This document shows positions 1-9,289 of a stretch of DNA of 64,000 nt, piece after piece. The stretch's first letter is position 1. Every line of letters starts with the position of its first letter. The notes below the pieces were generated by a model. That model saw only the letters and a program-made list of their open reading frames with translations. It was not told the origin of the DNA and did no database searches. The translations under genes and the position numbers were made by a program. The DNA lies in the NCBI RefSeq assembly GCF_963691685.1, contig NZ_OY829290.1:3162001-3226000 (forward strand), read 5' to 3'. The DNA is from Thalassovita sp. (GTDB lineage: Bacteria; Pseudomonadota; Alphaproteobacteria; Rhodobacterales; Rhodobacteraceae).

Positions 1-318
1 CACTCTGCACGCGACACATTGGTCTACCTAGGCAACGAACTGACGAGCTCACGTAAAGAAGAAAGGGCCTTCTCCCTCAACCTTGGGCATGCGAGGCCGC
101 AAATCAAAGAAACCTACTATGCCAAAATGACGGACGAGCAACGCCGCAGAACGATCGAAGGGCTTTGTGCGGGCACCCAGTTTACCGCCAAGGAGCAGTC
201 AATGGTTCTCGACTTTTACGAAAGCCGCTTCGAACGCGGTTCCAAAGAATACAAATACGCCAAACGGCTTGCCGAAAGACGTGCCGCCGCGCGCGATGGG
301 GAGGATATATTGGAATAG
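1..318 (+). pseudogene. C-terminal fragment of a tyrosine recombinase (5' end outside window)
   Basis: The reading frame is open from the window edge to a TAG at 316-318. The segment around NLGHARPQIKETYY matches the last catalytic box of phage-type integrases: an LGH motif, then a Tyr pair about ten residues on that would supply the nucleophile. The rest is a charged helical tail rich in Arg, Lys and Glu. The catalytic Arg and HxxR box must lie upstream of position 1, so intactness cannot be judged. An IS1182-family element follows about 155 bp downstream, so this may be the edge of a mobile segment. Assignment rests on one short motif. Confidence 0.5.
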
Positions 319-472
319 GACTGCGATCGGCGAGCGCTCGTTCACTCACCTGGCCGCCGGGGAACGGTCATACTTTCTTTGTGGCACACCCTACAGAGAA
401 GGCCGCTTCCAACCCAAGCCAGCCTGCCTCCCTGCTGACTGATTGCAAGCGCGCAGACGCAGTTTTGGGCTT

Positions 473-2005
473 ATTCCGTTGAAAAACTCTTCCTTGATCG
501 GCTCCCAATTCGCTGATTCAATTCCTTTAGGGATTGGGGGATTTTGCGATGATGGGACCGAAGCAGGAAGCGCAGGCGGCATTGTTCTACGAGTTCTCGC
601 TGGAAGACCATGTCCCGCAAGACCACCTGCTGCGCTCGATAGATCGGTTTGTCGATCTTAGCGATATCCGCCTTTATCTTGCAGACTTTTATAGTCACAC
701 GGGTCGTCCTTCGGTCGATCCGGAGCTACTGATCCGCATGCTTTTGGTGGGCTATTGTTTTGGCATTCGGTCTGAACGGCGGCTCTGTGAAGAAGTACAT
801 TTGAACCTTGCGTATCGCTGGTTTTGCCGCCTTGACCTGTCCACTCCGGTCCCCAACCATTCGACGTTCTCCAAGAACCGGCATGGTCGGTTCCGTGAGA
901 GCGAGCTGTTGCGCCATCTGTTCGAGACAACTGTCGCCCGCTGCATCACGGAAGGTCTCGTAAGTGGTCAGCGCCTGGCCATTGATGCCAGTCTGATAGA
1001 GGCGGATGCCAACAAGCAGAACTCAACGCCTAAGGAAGATTGGAACGCATCAAACGTCGATCCGACTGATGCGCCCCGTGCTGTGCGGGAATATCTCGAC
1101 ACACTGGATCAAGCTGCCTTCGGTGCCGCGAGCAAGGTACAACCGAAGTTCACATCCCATTCTGATCCAGCAAGTCAGTGGACAGCCGCCCGTAAAGGAC
1201 CCGCTTTCTTTAGCTATTCCGACAACTACCTGATCGACACGGATCACGGTGTGATTGTGGATGTCGAGGCCACCCGCTCAATCCGGCAGGCTGAGGTCGG
1301 ATCAACAAAAACGATGCTGAAGCGAGTGAAAGCCAAGTTTGACCTGCATCCTGAACGTCTGATCGCGGACACAGCCTACGGCACCGCACCGATGCTGGGC
1401 TGGTTGGTCGACCGCAAGATAGCCCCGCATATTCCTGTGTTCGACAAGTCAGGGCGCAACGATGGCACCTGGACCCGCGCCGACTTCGAGTGGGATGCTG
1501 AAAACAATCAATACATCTGCCCGGAGGGCCACGCTCTGAAGCAGTTCCGACGAAATTATTCGGACCCGACCCGTGGCCCGACCGGAAAGGGCACCGCACG
1601 ATATCGCGCATTGAAGCTGACCTGCCAAGCATGCCCATCTAAAGCGAAATGCTGTCCGAATGCAGACGCGCGCAAGATTACGCGCGAGGAACACGAGGAC
1701 GCCCGCCAGGTTGCCCGCGATATCGCCAAGACCCCACAATACGACATCTCGATGAAGCTCAGAAAGAAAGTGGAAATGCTCTTCGCGCACCTCAAACGCA
1801 TACTCGGGCTGGGGCGGCTGCGATTACGAGGTCCATGCGGCGCAAACGACGAATTCCTCCTCGCCGCCACCGCCCAAAACCTCAGAAAACTGGCCAAAAT
1901 CTTTCCTGCACCGCAGAAAGCGCGAAAAGCCTGACCAGAAAGGCACTCGCGCGCAGACCAAAGCACCGATTTCTGCGGCAGCAATACGTTGTTTTTCAAC
2001 AGAAT
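473..2005 (+). mobile_element. IS1182-family insertion sequence
   Basis: One transposase gene lies between inverted ends. The left end ATTCCGTTGAAAAAC (473-487) and the right end GTTTTTCAACAGAAT (1991-2005) match at 14 of 15 positions when one is reversed and complemented. The element is about 1.53 kb, a usual size for the family. I could not fix the outermost base or see an obvious target duplication, so the true borders may lie a few bases further out. It sits between a recombinase fragment and the DMSP genes. Confidence 0.8.
549..1934 (+). CDS. IS1182-family transposase
   Basis: This 461-residue DDE transposase moves the surrounding insertion sequence. The N-terminal part carries the family's helical region (LLRSID, RPSVDPELLIRMLLVGY, SERRLCEEV). 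The catalytic acids are readable as Asp in LAIDAS, Asp in IADTAYG and Glu in KKVEMLFAHLK near the C-terminus. A CxxC-containing insert (CPEGHALK, CQACPSKAKCC) precedes the last catalytic residue, as is common in IS1182. ATG 549 is preceded by a G-rich stretch at 536-540 that could serve as ribosome binding site; ATG 552 is equally possible. The frame is intact, so it may be active. Confidence 0.88.
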   Translation: MMGPKQEAQAALFYEFSLEDHVPQDHLLRSIDRFVDLSDIRLYLADFYSHTGRPSVDPELLIRMLLVGYCFGIRSERRLCEEVHLNLAYRWFCRLDLSTPVPNHSTFSKNRHGRFRESELLRHLFETTVARCITEGLVSGQRLAIDASLIEADANKQNSTPKEDWNASNVDPTDAPRAVREYLDTLDQAAFGAASKVQPKFTSHSDPASQWTAARKGPAFFSYSDNYLIDTDHGVIVDVEATRSIRQAEVGSTKTMLKRVKAKFDLHPERLIADTAYGTAPMLGWLVDRKIAPHIPVFDKSGRNDGTWTRADFEWDAENNQYICPEGHALKQFRRNYSDPTRGPTGKGTARYRALKLTCQACPSKAKCCPNADARKITREEHEDARQVARDIAKTPQYDISMKLRKKVEMLFAHLKRILGLGRLRLRGPCGANDEFLLAATAQNLRKLAKIFPAPQKARKA

Positions 2006-2117
2006 CGGCGGGGAGCAGTCATTCGCTGCGCCTGCGGGGGTAGCGTTTGAAACTGCAATAAATGGACATTTGCAACTTGGAAATCGTAGGAATCAAGCCC
2101 TCCCGCATTTCGATTGC

Positions 2118-2152
2118 AGAAAGAGCGCCCACAATAATTTATGCGGGCGCTC
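2118..2152 (-). terminator. Intrinsic terminator after the BCCT carrier gene
   Basis: On the minus strand GAGCGCCC (2152-2145) pairs with GGGCGCTC (2130-2123), an 8-bp GC-rich stem followed by TTTCT. It lies 19 bp beyond the stop codon of the BCCT gene and would end the DMSP transcript before the IS element. Confidence 0.7.
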
Positions 2153-2170
2153 CGCGAGGATCGGACGCTG

Positions 2171-3841
2171 TTACTCGGCCGGCAGCGGGTCCTCATCGTC
2201 CACTGTCGATGAGACACCGGCCGCGTTTCGACGGCTATCATTGATGATTGCCTTGATCAGAGCAAAGCCCATCAGCACCATCGCAAAGCTGAACGGAAGC
2301 GCGGCAATGACCATCGCGGTTTGAATGGCTTTCAGGCCGCCGACAACGAGCAGGGCGCCAACGACCAAGGCCAGCGCAATACCCCAAAAGATGATATGGG
2401 GGCGCGCCTTGGGGCCATCATCACCGGCGGCGTTGATGGTGTTGATGATCAACACGGCCGAGTCCGCGGATGTCACCAGATAGGTTAGCAGCAACACGAC
2501 GACGATGACCGAGAACACCCATGTCAGCCCGTCGCTGAGCAGGACCGAAAGCGTGGCATAGAGCTGATCGGAAATCCCAACGCCCAGGATCGCGTTTCCG
2601 GCGGCGCCGCTCAGTTCCAGATCAATGGCTGTGCCGCCGATAAAGGCGAACCAGATAAAGCACATGATCGACGGAATGATCATCGCGCCCAGAATGAATT
2701 CCCGCACGGTTCTGCCGCGCGAAATCCGTGCCAGAAACAGGCCGACAAACGGCGTCACGGCAATCCACCAGGCCCAGTAGAACACGGTCCAGCCGCCTTG
2801 CCAGCCAGCCAGGGCCGCACCCTGTTCGGTGCCGTCGTCGGACCAAACGGTAAAGCTGATGCCGGGCAGCGCCTGCAGGTAATCCCAGATGCCGACGAAG
2901 AACACTTCGAGGGCGAACATAGTGGATCCGAAGATCAGGAAGAACGCCAGCAGAAAGAAGCTCAGCCCCATATTCAGGTTCGACAGCCATTTGATCCCGC
3001 GTCCGACGCCGGACAGGGCCGACAACGTAGATGCGCCGACAATGACCAGAAGGGCGAACAGGATCGCAGCGAAGGATGCTTTCTGGCCGCCGTTTCCGTC
3101 GGCCACCAGCAACCAGTCACCGACGCCAATGCGTGCCAGGCCGGCCACGAACTGTTCCACACCAAACCCAAGCGTCTGGGCAATGCCCAAAACGATGGCG
3201 ACCACCGACACGATGTCGACCAAATGCCCCAGCGGCCCCGACAGCGACTTGCCAAACAGCGGGATCAGCGCGGTGCGCACCGTCAGCGGCAGATTGCGGC
3301 GGTAGGAAAAGTAGGCGAACGCCAGCCCGGCTATTGCATATGCGCCCCAGGCCGACAGCCCCCAATGCGCGAAAGACCAGATATAAGCCGAGCGCACGGC
3401 CTCTGCAGACGTACCGGCGACTTCGCCCATGATCACGTTGGGGTTGTTCTGGAAATGGTAAATCGGTTCAGCGGTCGCGAATGTCAGCATCCCGATCCCG
3501 ATACCCGCGCTGAACATCATGGAAAACCATGAGAAATTCGAGAACTCCGGCTTTTCATCGTCTTGTCCCAATCGCAAACGGCCGGAGACAGGCAAAACCG
3601 CCAGAACCAGGCAGAGGATCAGAAAAAAGGCTACGGCATAAATATACCAGTAGTTAAACACTCCGAGTATGAGCGTGTTGAGCGATCCCAGCGCCGATGA
3701 AGCGCTCTCGGGAAATGCTACGGCCCACACGATCAACGCGGTTACGAGGAGCTTGGCTCCAACGGCCACATTTTTAGAAAATCCGGCGTAAAAGCCGCTC
3801 TCTGAAACTGGAATATCCAGTTTGTTTAAAGGTGGTTTCAT
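2171..3841 (-). CDS. BCCT-family betaine/choline/DMSP carrier
   Basis: A 556-residue secondary transporter with about twelve membrane spans, of the betaine/carnitine/choline family. The family's glycine-rich stretch GIGIG is at residues 113-117, followed by ATAEP at 122-126. The aromatic-box helix FYWAWWIAVTPF (354-365) and the loop LARISRGRT (370-378) are clear. GGGAGGAAATA sits just before the ATG. It lies 95 bp downstream of dddP on the same strand, with a terminator behind it, so the two are probably co-transcribed. The context suggests uptake of DMSP; family members also carry glycine betaine or choline, so the substrate is inferred from the neighbour. The position of a Met usual in Na+-coupled members (GMGIG) is Ile here. 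Confidence 0.93.
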   Translation of the reverse strand: MKPPLNKLDIPVSESGFYAGFSKNVAVGAKLLVTALIVWAVAFPESASSALGSLNTLILGVFNYWYIYAVAFFLILCLVLAVLPVSGRLRLGQDDEKPEFSNFSWFSMMFSAGIGIGMLTFATAEPIYHFQNNPNVIMGEVAGTSAEAVRSAYIWSFAHWGLSAWGAYAIAGLAFAYFSYRRNLPLTVRTALIPLFGKSLSGPLGHLVDIVSVVAIVLGIAQTLGFGVEQFVAGLARIGVGDWLLVADGNGGQKASFAAILFALLVIVGASTLSALSGVGRGIKWLSNLNMGLSFFLLAFFLIFGSTMFALEVFFVGIWDYLQALPGISFTVWSDDGTEQGAALAGWQGGWTVFYWAWWIAVTPFVGLFLARISRGRTVREFILGAMIIPSIMCFIWFAFIGGTAIDLELSGAAGNAILGVGISDQLYATLSVLLSDGLTWVFSVIVVVLLLTYLVTSADSAVLIINTINAAGDDGPKARPHIIFWGIALALVVGALLVVGGLKAIQTAMVIAALPFSFAMVLMGFALIKAIINDSRRNAAGVSSTVDDEDPLPAE

Positions 3842-3936
3842 TATTTCCTCCCATTAGTGTTTAAGTCTACCGGTCGGCAAACCGTGGGACCGGTCTGCCG
3901 ATTGGTTTCGCGTATTGAGATTTCAGGCTTGGGTGT

Positions 3937-5274
3937 TCAGCCCAACAAGCGCTCGTCGAGGGGGTAAGTCGAGATCGTCTCGAACCCGCCGTCGGTTACA
4001 ACGCCCTGGTCCTCCAGCTTGACCATGTGGTCGCCGCCGACCTCGCCGACCAGCGCTTCGACGCACAGAGTTAGGCCAGGTTCGAGGATGGCGTTGAAGG
4101 CGCCGTCCACCAGACGGTCGGGATAGGCGATCAGGGGCCATTCATCGCACAGGCCCACCCCGTGCATCGGCGAGGAATATTTGAGCTCCTGATACTTGTC
4201 CTGCAACACGTGTAGGGAGCGGGTCAGCTCTTCCATATGCAGTCCGGGTCGCAGCAACGCCGTGTTGAAGCGAATGTGTTCGACCGCCTCTGCGTAGCTC
4301 TCGCGCATGTGGGCCGGCGCAAGGTCGTCGCCAATCCACCAAGTACGGCTAAGGTCCGCGCAGATGCCATAGGGCCCAATCAGATCGGTGTCGAAGGCAA
4401 GGATCTCGTTCTCGGAGATGACCCTGGGCCCGCATTCCTGGAACCAAGGGTTCGTGCGTGGGCCCGAGGTGAGCAGCCGTGTTTCGATCCACTCGCCACC
4501 GCGCTTTATGTTCTCAGCATGGAGCACGGCCCATACGTCGTCCTCGGTCACACCGCCCTTTGGAATTTCGGTGCGCGCGAAGTCCTCCATAGCGGTCATG
4601 GCGCGCTCGCAGGAATGGATGGCGCAGCGCATGGCGCGTATCTCGTGTTCGGTCTTGATACCCCGCGTGCGTTCGGTGACTTCTTCTCCGTCGCGATACT
4701 CCAACCCCGCGCGGCGGATCGCATCCAGGCCAGCGGGTTGGATCTTGTCGATGCCGATTTGGGTATGTCCCGGAGCATGGATGGACAGCAGGTCCGCCAC
4801 CTCGGCCGCGAAGGCGTCGGCCGCCGGGCCGATCCTGTCGCCGCGCGCAAAATAGAACATGTCCGCTCCGGACCGGCTCTCGCGGACAAGCGGATTATAC
4901 TCGGCTAGGAAAGGTGCGTTCTTGTAGTCCCAAAGAACCATATGCCCGTCGGCACAGAGCAGGCAGGCCCGGAACGGGTTGTGGGTGTTCCACAATTGCA
5001 TGTTCGTGGTGTCGGTTGCGTAGCGGATGTTCAAAGGATCGAACATCAGAAGGCCCCCATAGCCGCGCGCCACGATGGCATCGGTCAGGCGTTGATGCCG
5101 GTCTTTGCGCATCTCGGCCAGGTCGGGCAGTTCCAGGCCCGCCTCGCGCCATTCGGCGTGGGCGAGCGCAGTCGGCCCGATCTCGACCCGGTTGCCGTCA
5201 TTTTCCGTCCCGTCGCCAAGGCGTGCGCCCTGGCTTGGGTCAATCTTCCGATGCTCCCTGTAATGCGTGTTCAT
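3937..5274 (-). CDS. dddP: Dimethylsulfoniopropionate lyase DddP (M24 peptidase fold)
   Basis: This cytoplasmic enzyme cleaves DMSP to dimethyl sulfide and acrylate. It has a creatinase/aminopeptidase P (M24) fold but is a lyase. The 445-residue length equals that of known DddP. Counting from MNTHYR, the six metal ligands known for the family fall at the expected numbers: D295, D297, D307, H371, E406 and E421, with the catalytic D377 in HGVGLCD. The start at 5274 is preferred because it gives the family N-terminus and has AAAGGA upstream; ATG 5283 leaves no room for a binding site. A strong terminator separates it from the aldo-keto reductase upstream, so it probably has its own promoter in the 30-odd bp left or depends on readthrough. 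Confidence 0.97.
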   Translation of the reverse strand: MNTHYREHRKIDPSQGARLGDGTENDGNRVEIGPTALAHAEWREAGLELPDLAEMRKDRHQRLTDAIVARGYGGLLMFDPLNIRYATDTTNMQLWNTHNPFRACLLCADGHMVLWDYKNAPFLAEYNPLVRESRSGADMFYFARGDRIGPAADAFAAEVADLLSIHAPGHTQIGIDKIQPAGLDAIRRAGLEYRDGEEVTERTRGIKTEHEIRAMRCAIHSCERAMTAMEDFARTEIPKGGVTEDDVWAVLHAENIKRGGEWIETRLLTSGPRTNPWFQECGPRVISENEILAFDTDLIGPYGICADLSRTWWIGDDLAPAHMRESYAEAVEHIRFNTALLRPGLHMEELTRSLHVLQDKYQELKYSSPMHGVGLCDEWPLIAYPDRLVDGAFNAILEPGLTLCVEALVGEVGGDHMVKLEDQGVVTDGGFETISTYPLDERLLG

Positions 5275-5308
5275 TTTGTGCATTCCTTTCAGAAACTTGG
5301 TGACATGC

Positions 5309-5344
5309 GAAAAAATGCCCGCAAGCCTTAGGCTCGCGGGCATT
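5309..5344 (-). terminator. Intrinsic terminator between the reductase operon and dddP
   Basis: On the minus strand AATGCCCGCGAGCC (5344-5331) pairs with GGCTTGCGGGCATT (5328-5315), one G-T pair included, leaving a TAA loop, followed by TTTTC. It starts 4 bp after the aldo-keto reductase stop codon and ends 35 bp before the dddP start, so it should uncouple the two transcripts or attenuate dddP expression. Confidence 0.85.
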
Positions 5345-5347
5345 GGA

Positions 5348-6385
5348 TCAAGCTGCGTTTGTCGCCTGCTCCGTATACTTGCCGATGGCTGCGCGCGGGC
5401 TGCGTGGAGTGCGATTTTCCGCAGTGTAATCGTTGATCAGATCGCAGGGCGTGTAGTTGCGATCGATCTCGTGCAGATCCTCAGCATCCAATTCTGTATC
5501 AAGCGCAGCAACGGCCGTATCCAGTTGTTCAACGCTGTCTGCCCCCACCAGCATCGATGAGATTTCGGGCTTACCCAAAACCCATGCTTGCGCCACTTGC
5601 GCGGGCGTGATGCCTTTGGTTTCGGCCACACGCTGCACGGAACGGGCGATGTCAAAGGATGCTTGATCGTTGTACATCTGTGCGGTAAAGAAGTCAGTCT
5701 TATTGCGGGTCGAGTCCGGAACGTTGGCCAGGCTGCCACGCGCCAGCGGGCTGAATGACGACACACCAATCCCCTGATCCATGCAATAAGGGATCATTTC
5801 GCGCTCTTCTTCACGGTAGGCGCAATTCAACTGAAGCTGCATATTGATCGGCTTAGTCCAGCCATTTTTTTCGCAGACATTCAGGATCTTGGCGAATTGC
5901 CATGTGTACATGGTCGACACGCCGATGTAACGCGCCTTGCCGCTGCGCACGACATCGTTCAGGGCTTCCATGGTCTCTTCGACCGGGGTTTCGGTGTCGA
6001 AGTAATGCAGCATATAGATATCGACATAATCCATCTTCAAACGTTGAAGCGAGCCATTAAGAGCGTCGAAGATATGCTTGCGCGACGTCCCAAAAGAGTT
6101 CACGCCCTGACCAATCTGGTAGCCAAGTTTGGTTGTCAGGATCAGCTCATCCCGTCGTGCCAGGCGGCGCAGGATATTGCCCACCACGGCTTCACCTTCG
6201 CCCGCCGAATAAAAATCAGCCAGATCAATGAAGTTGATCCCTTTGTCCAGTGCATGGCCTATCAGCGGCTCGCTTTCGGCTTCGTTAAAAATCCACGGCT
6301 TCCAATCCTTGGACCCCATGTTCATTGTTCCAAGGCACAACCGCGAGACGCGTAGACCCGAATTGCCAAGGCGTGTGTATTTCAT
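5348..6385 (-). CDS. Aldo/keto reductase
   Basis: A cytoplasmic NAD(P)H-dependent oxidoreductase of 345 residues with a TIM-barrel fold. The catalytic tetrad is readable as D54 (NFIDLAD), Y59 (FYS), K86 (LTTKLG) and H127 (YMLHYFD). The C-terminal part has the usual cofactor segment (VGADSVEQL). The start MKYTRLG at 6385 has AGGAAAG upstream and matches the family N-terminus; longer readings run into the aldehyde dehydrogenase gene. It is the last gene of a three-gene minus-strand operon with an aldehyde dehydrogenase and an aspartase-like lyase, ended by the terminator at 5309-5344. The substrate is not evident. Confidence 0.9.
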   Translation of the reverse strand: MKYTRLGNSGLRVSRLCLGTMNMGSKDWKPWIFNEAESEPLIGHALDKGINFIDLADFYSAGEGEAVVGNILRRLARRDELILTTKLGYQIGQGVNSFGTSRKHIFDALNGSLQRLKMDYVDIYMLHYFDTETPVEETMEALNDVVRSGKARYIGVSTMYTWQFAKILNVCEKNGWTKPINMQLQLNCAYREEEREMIPYCMDQGIGVSSFSPLARGSLANVPDSTRNKTDFFTAQMYNDQASFDIARSVQRVAETKGITPAQVAQAWVLGKPEISSMLVGADSVEQLDTAVAALDTELDAEDLHEIDRNYTPCDLINDYTAENRTPRSPRAAIGKYTEQATNAA

Positions 6386-6437
6386 TTTACAGTCTTTCCT
6401 AATGAAGGGACGGAAGGTTTCCTTGCCCGGTGCAGGA

Positions 6438-7931
6438 TCACCCGTAGGCGATCCAGACCCCTTTGGTTTTGGTGTAAGAAGACAAAGAGTGGATCGCCAT
6501 TTCCTTGCCCCAACCACTTTCTTTGAAACCGCCAAATGGGCTGGATAGGCCGTAGCAGCCATAACGGTTCACAAAGATCATGCCCGCATCGAGACGATCA
6601 GCCATTCGGTGCGCGACGTTGATGTTGCCGGTGTAGACCCCGGCCGCCAGACCATAGGTGGTGTCATTGGCCAGGGTCAGGGCATCCTCCACGGTATTAA
6701 ACGGCGTACAGGACAGAACCGGACCAAAAATTTCCTCTTGGGCAATGCGGGCGGAACCCGGCACATTCGCAAAGATCGTCGGACGGATGAACAGGCCGTT
6801 GGCATTGTCAGCCTGCTGATCCGCGTAACCGCCGGCCACCAGTTCGGCTTCTCCCTTGCCGATCTCGATGTAATCCATGATCCGCTTGAACTGCGCCTCG
6901 TTGCATTGCGGCCCCTGCTGTGCATCCGGGGACAGCGGATCGCCGCAACGAACTGCCTCGGCCTTTTCGATCAGGCGGCTCATGACATAGTCATAGCTGC
7001 CCTTCTGGATAAGGAAGCGGGTTGGCTCGGAACACTTCTCGCCCTTGTGCGAGAACATGACGGTAAAGGCGCGGTCAATTGCAGCATCCAGATCTGGCGT
7101 GTCATCGAAGATGATACAGGGGGACTTGCCGCCCAATTCCAGCGTCACCGCCTTGAGGTTCGACTGACCAGAGTTTTGCACGATCTGACGGCCCACATTG
7201 GTGCTGCCGGTGAAGGACACCTTGTGAACGTTGCGGCTGACGGTCAGATGGTTTGCTGCAGCGCCATCGCAAACCAGCAGGTTCAGCAGCCCGGCAGGCA
7301 GGTCCAGTTCACGGTCGATCAGTTCGAACAGGTACTGCGTTGCCAGCGGCGTATACTCAGACGGCTTCATGACAACCGTGTTGCCCATGGCCAGCGCTGG
7401 AGCAATCTTCAGGCTGGCCTGATAGAGCGGGAAGTTCCACGGCGCAATAAGGGCGCAGACGCCCACTGGTTCCTTATTGGTGAAGTTCAGAAAACCGTCT
7501 TCGACCGGAGAGACTTCTCCATAGAGCTTATCGGTCCAACCAGCATAATATTCAAAAATGTCGGCACAGGTCGGGATGTCATCGGCCATGGCTTCGGACA
7601 ACAGCTTACCATTTGGCAGGCTTTCCAGAATGGCCAGTTTCTGCTCGTTTTCGCGGATCAGGCGGGCAATGGCATTGAGCACATCGGCGCGTTCCTTTCG
7701 CGTGGTCTTGCGGCTCCACACATCGCTTTGATGGCAGCGATGGGCTGCGGCGGCGGCAGCATCCGCCTGGCTCGCGTCGGCCAGCGCAATCGTGCTCAGG
7801 GTTTCGCCTGTGGCGGGGTTCTTCACATCCCAGGCTTGACCTGCACCGGCAACCCACTGGCCGTTGATATATTGCTTCTTTTCTTCGTTTAGCCAGGTTT
7901 TGGCCCAGCTCAGATCTGCATCTAGTGTCAT
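6438..7931 (-). CDS. NAD(P)-dependent aldehyde dehydrogenase
   Basis: A 497-residue enzyme that oxidises an aldehyde to the acid. The oxyanion Asn is N166 in APWNFP, the general base E265 in LELGGKSP and the nucleophile C300 in HKGEKC. The cofactor motif FTGSTNVG (240-247) and the C-terminal GGFKESGWGKE are typical of the betaine-aldehyde-type branch. The gene starts 2 bp after the lyase stop and is followed by the aldo-keto reductase 52 bp on, so the three form one operon. A role in DMSP or acrylate metabolism is possible from position alone, but the intervening terminator argues for a separate pathway. Confidence 0.93.
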   Translation of the reverse strand: MTLDADLSWAKTWLNEEKKQYINGQWVAGAGQAWDVKNPATGETLSTIALADASQADAAAAAAHRCHQSDVWSRKTTRKERADVLNAIARLIRENEQKLAILESLPNGKLLSEAMADDIPTCADIFEYYAGWTDKLYGEVSPVEDGFLNFTNKEPVGVCALIAPWNFPLYQASLKIAPALAMGNTVVMKPSEYTPLATQYLFELIDRELDLPAGLLNLLVCDGAAANHLTVSRNVHKVSFTGSTNVGRQIVQNSGQSNLKAVTLELGGKSPCIIFDDTPDLDAAIDRAFTVMFSHKGEKCSEPTRFLIQKGSYDYVMSRLIEKAEAVRCGDPLSPDAQQGPQCNEAQFKRIMDYIEIGKGEAELVAGGYADQQADNANGLFIRPTIFANVPGSARIAQEEIFGPVLSCTPFNTVEDALTLANDTTYGLAAGVYTGNINVAHRMADRLDAGMIFVNRYGCYGLSSPFGGFKESGWGKEMAIHSLSSYTKTKGVWIAYG

Positions 7932-7933
7932 TG

Positions 7934-9289
7934 TTAGTCCTCTGTTCCGGCAAGAGCCGCGCGGACGATGGACACATCCCCCGCGGCCTGTTTCGCCATA
8001 GCCGAAGCACGGCTGTAGCCAAATCTACGTTTGAATTGCATGAGGCTGGGCCCCAGCCCTTGTGCGTTTTCGGTGTTGCGCGGGATGTTCAGTTCCAACC
8101 CCTGCACGCAATTGCGACGCAGCGAAGTCACCCCGCTTACGAGCAGGTCAATCATGTCGAGCAGGGCGATCAAGACCAGCATTTGCCAGGGGTTGTAATC
8201 TAGTTCCCCGTGATCCTGGGTCATGCGCACCGTCGCCGCGCGACCGCAGGCCATCATGGCGCATTGCATGGTGAATTCAGGGATCGTCGGGTTGATCTTG
8301 CCAGGGATGGCCGATGACCCTGGCTGCTTTTGCGGCAGGAGAATTTCGCCAAGTCCTGCATTGGGACCCGATGCCATCAGCCGCAAATCGCCGCCAAATC
8401 GGAGAAGTGTCCGGGCGATCTGATCCAGCGACGAGACCAGGTTTTGCAGCGGATCATGCGCTTGCGAAGCGGCAAACAGATTATCTGCCCTGCGCAGATC
8501 ATGGGCCAACCCGGCTTGCTTCAGGACTGCGTTCAACTGATCGAGGATTTGGTCAAAGAATTTCGGATCGCAATCATCCGAACGACCGATGATGTTTCCG
8601 CCTAGGTTCACGGCCGCCAAATCATTTGCGTCTGCGTCGGCGCGCTCCGTCAGCTTGCGCAGATTGTGGGCAACCCCACCGAAATAGTCCCCGGCTCGAA
8701 TATCCACAGCATCTTGCAGGCAGGTGCGCGCCAGTTTGGGATGCTCCCCCATCTGTTTTGCGCTTTCATTGAGGTCACTAGCCAACCCCTGCAGTTGAGT
8801 TTCCAGCTCCGTCCAAGCGGCACGGGCCGCGATATGGCAAGCGGTGGACAGGCAATCGCTGGTGGAGTGATTGAGGTTAATGTGATCATTTGGATGCAGC
8901 GGTGCGTTGCTGCCATAAGACGTGCCCAGTTGGAGGTTGGCGAGATTGGCCAGCACTTCGTTGACATTCATGTTGATGCCGATCCCACCACCCCCATGAA
9001 ATGAATGTATGGGGAAATGTGCATCCAGTGACTGATCCAACAAACGATCAATAGCCACGCTAATAGCAACTTCCGCGTCTTGCGGTATGGCACCAATGGA
9101 GACGTTGGTCTTGGCAGACGCGCGTTTGACATGCAGCATTGCCTTGATCAACTGCGGATAGGCAGACACCTTTTGCGCACCAAATATGGGAAAAAGCCCC
9201 AGAGACCGCTGAGTTTGAGCGCCATAAGAGGCATTCGCAGGGACAGATACCGAACCAAGAATATCATGCTCTGTTCTGAAGTGATCCAC
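7934..9289 (-). CDS. Fumarase/aspartase superfamily lyase (aspartate ammonia-lyase-like)
   Basis: A cytoplasmic lyase of 451 residues, normally a homotetramer, that eliminates an amine or water from a dicarboxylic substrate. It begins FRTEHDILGSVSVP and contains SASYGAQTQRS-like text (YGAQTQRS), HPNDHIN, and the superfamily signature GSSAIPGKINP. I chose GTG 9289 because AAGGGAGGTG (9307-9298) sits 8 nt upstream of it and the protein then begins MDHFRTEHD, as in known aspartases. ATG 9322 lies upstream of that binding site and would add eleven unusual residues. It heads the operon with aldehyde dehydrogenase and aldo-keto reductase and is divergent from a LysR gene. Aspartase, fumarase and argininosuccinate-type activities cannot be separated here. 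Confidence 0.88.
   Translation of the reverse strand: MDHFRTEHDILGSVSVPANASYGAQTQRSLGLFPIFGAQKVSAYPQLIKAMLHVKRASAKTNVSIGAIPQDAEVAISVAIDRLLDQSLDAHFPIHSFHGGGGIGINMNVNEVLANLANLQLGTSYGSNAPLHPNDHINLNHSTSDCLSTACHIAARAAWTELETQLQGLASDLNESAKQMGEHPKLARTCLQDAVDIRAGDYFGGVAHNLRKLTERADADANDLAAVNLGGNIIGRSDDCDPKFFDQILDQLNAVLKQAGLAHDLRRADNLFAASQAHDPLQNLVSSLDQIARTLLRFGGDLRLMASGPNAGLGEILLPQKQPGSSAIPGKINPTIPEFTMQCAMMACGRAATVRMTQDHGELDYNPWQMLVLIALLDMIDLLVSGVTSLRRNCVQGLELNIPRNTENAQGLGPSLMQFKRRFGYSRASAMAKQAAGDVSIVRAALAGTED

Noticed and set aside
2798..3532. 244-codon plus-strand open frame
   Set aside because: Opposite the BCCT carrier; highly polar, Gln/Arg-rich text typical of antisense to membrane protein genes.
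3850..3905. Terminator between dddP and the BCCT gene
   Set aside because: ACCGGTC...GACCGGT is a real inverted repeat but has an 12-base loop and no T-run, so I left it out as a feature.
6609..7892. 427-codon plus-strand open frame
   Set aside because: It lies wholly opposite the aldehyde dehydrogenase, which has all catalytic residues; the plus frame has no recognisable motif.
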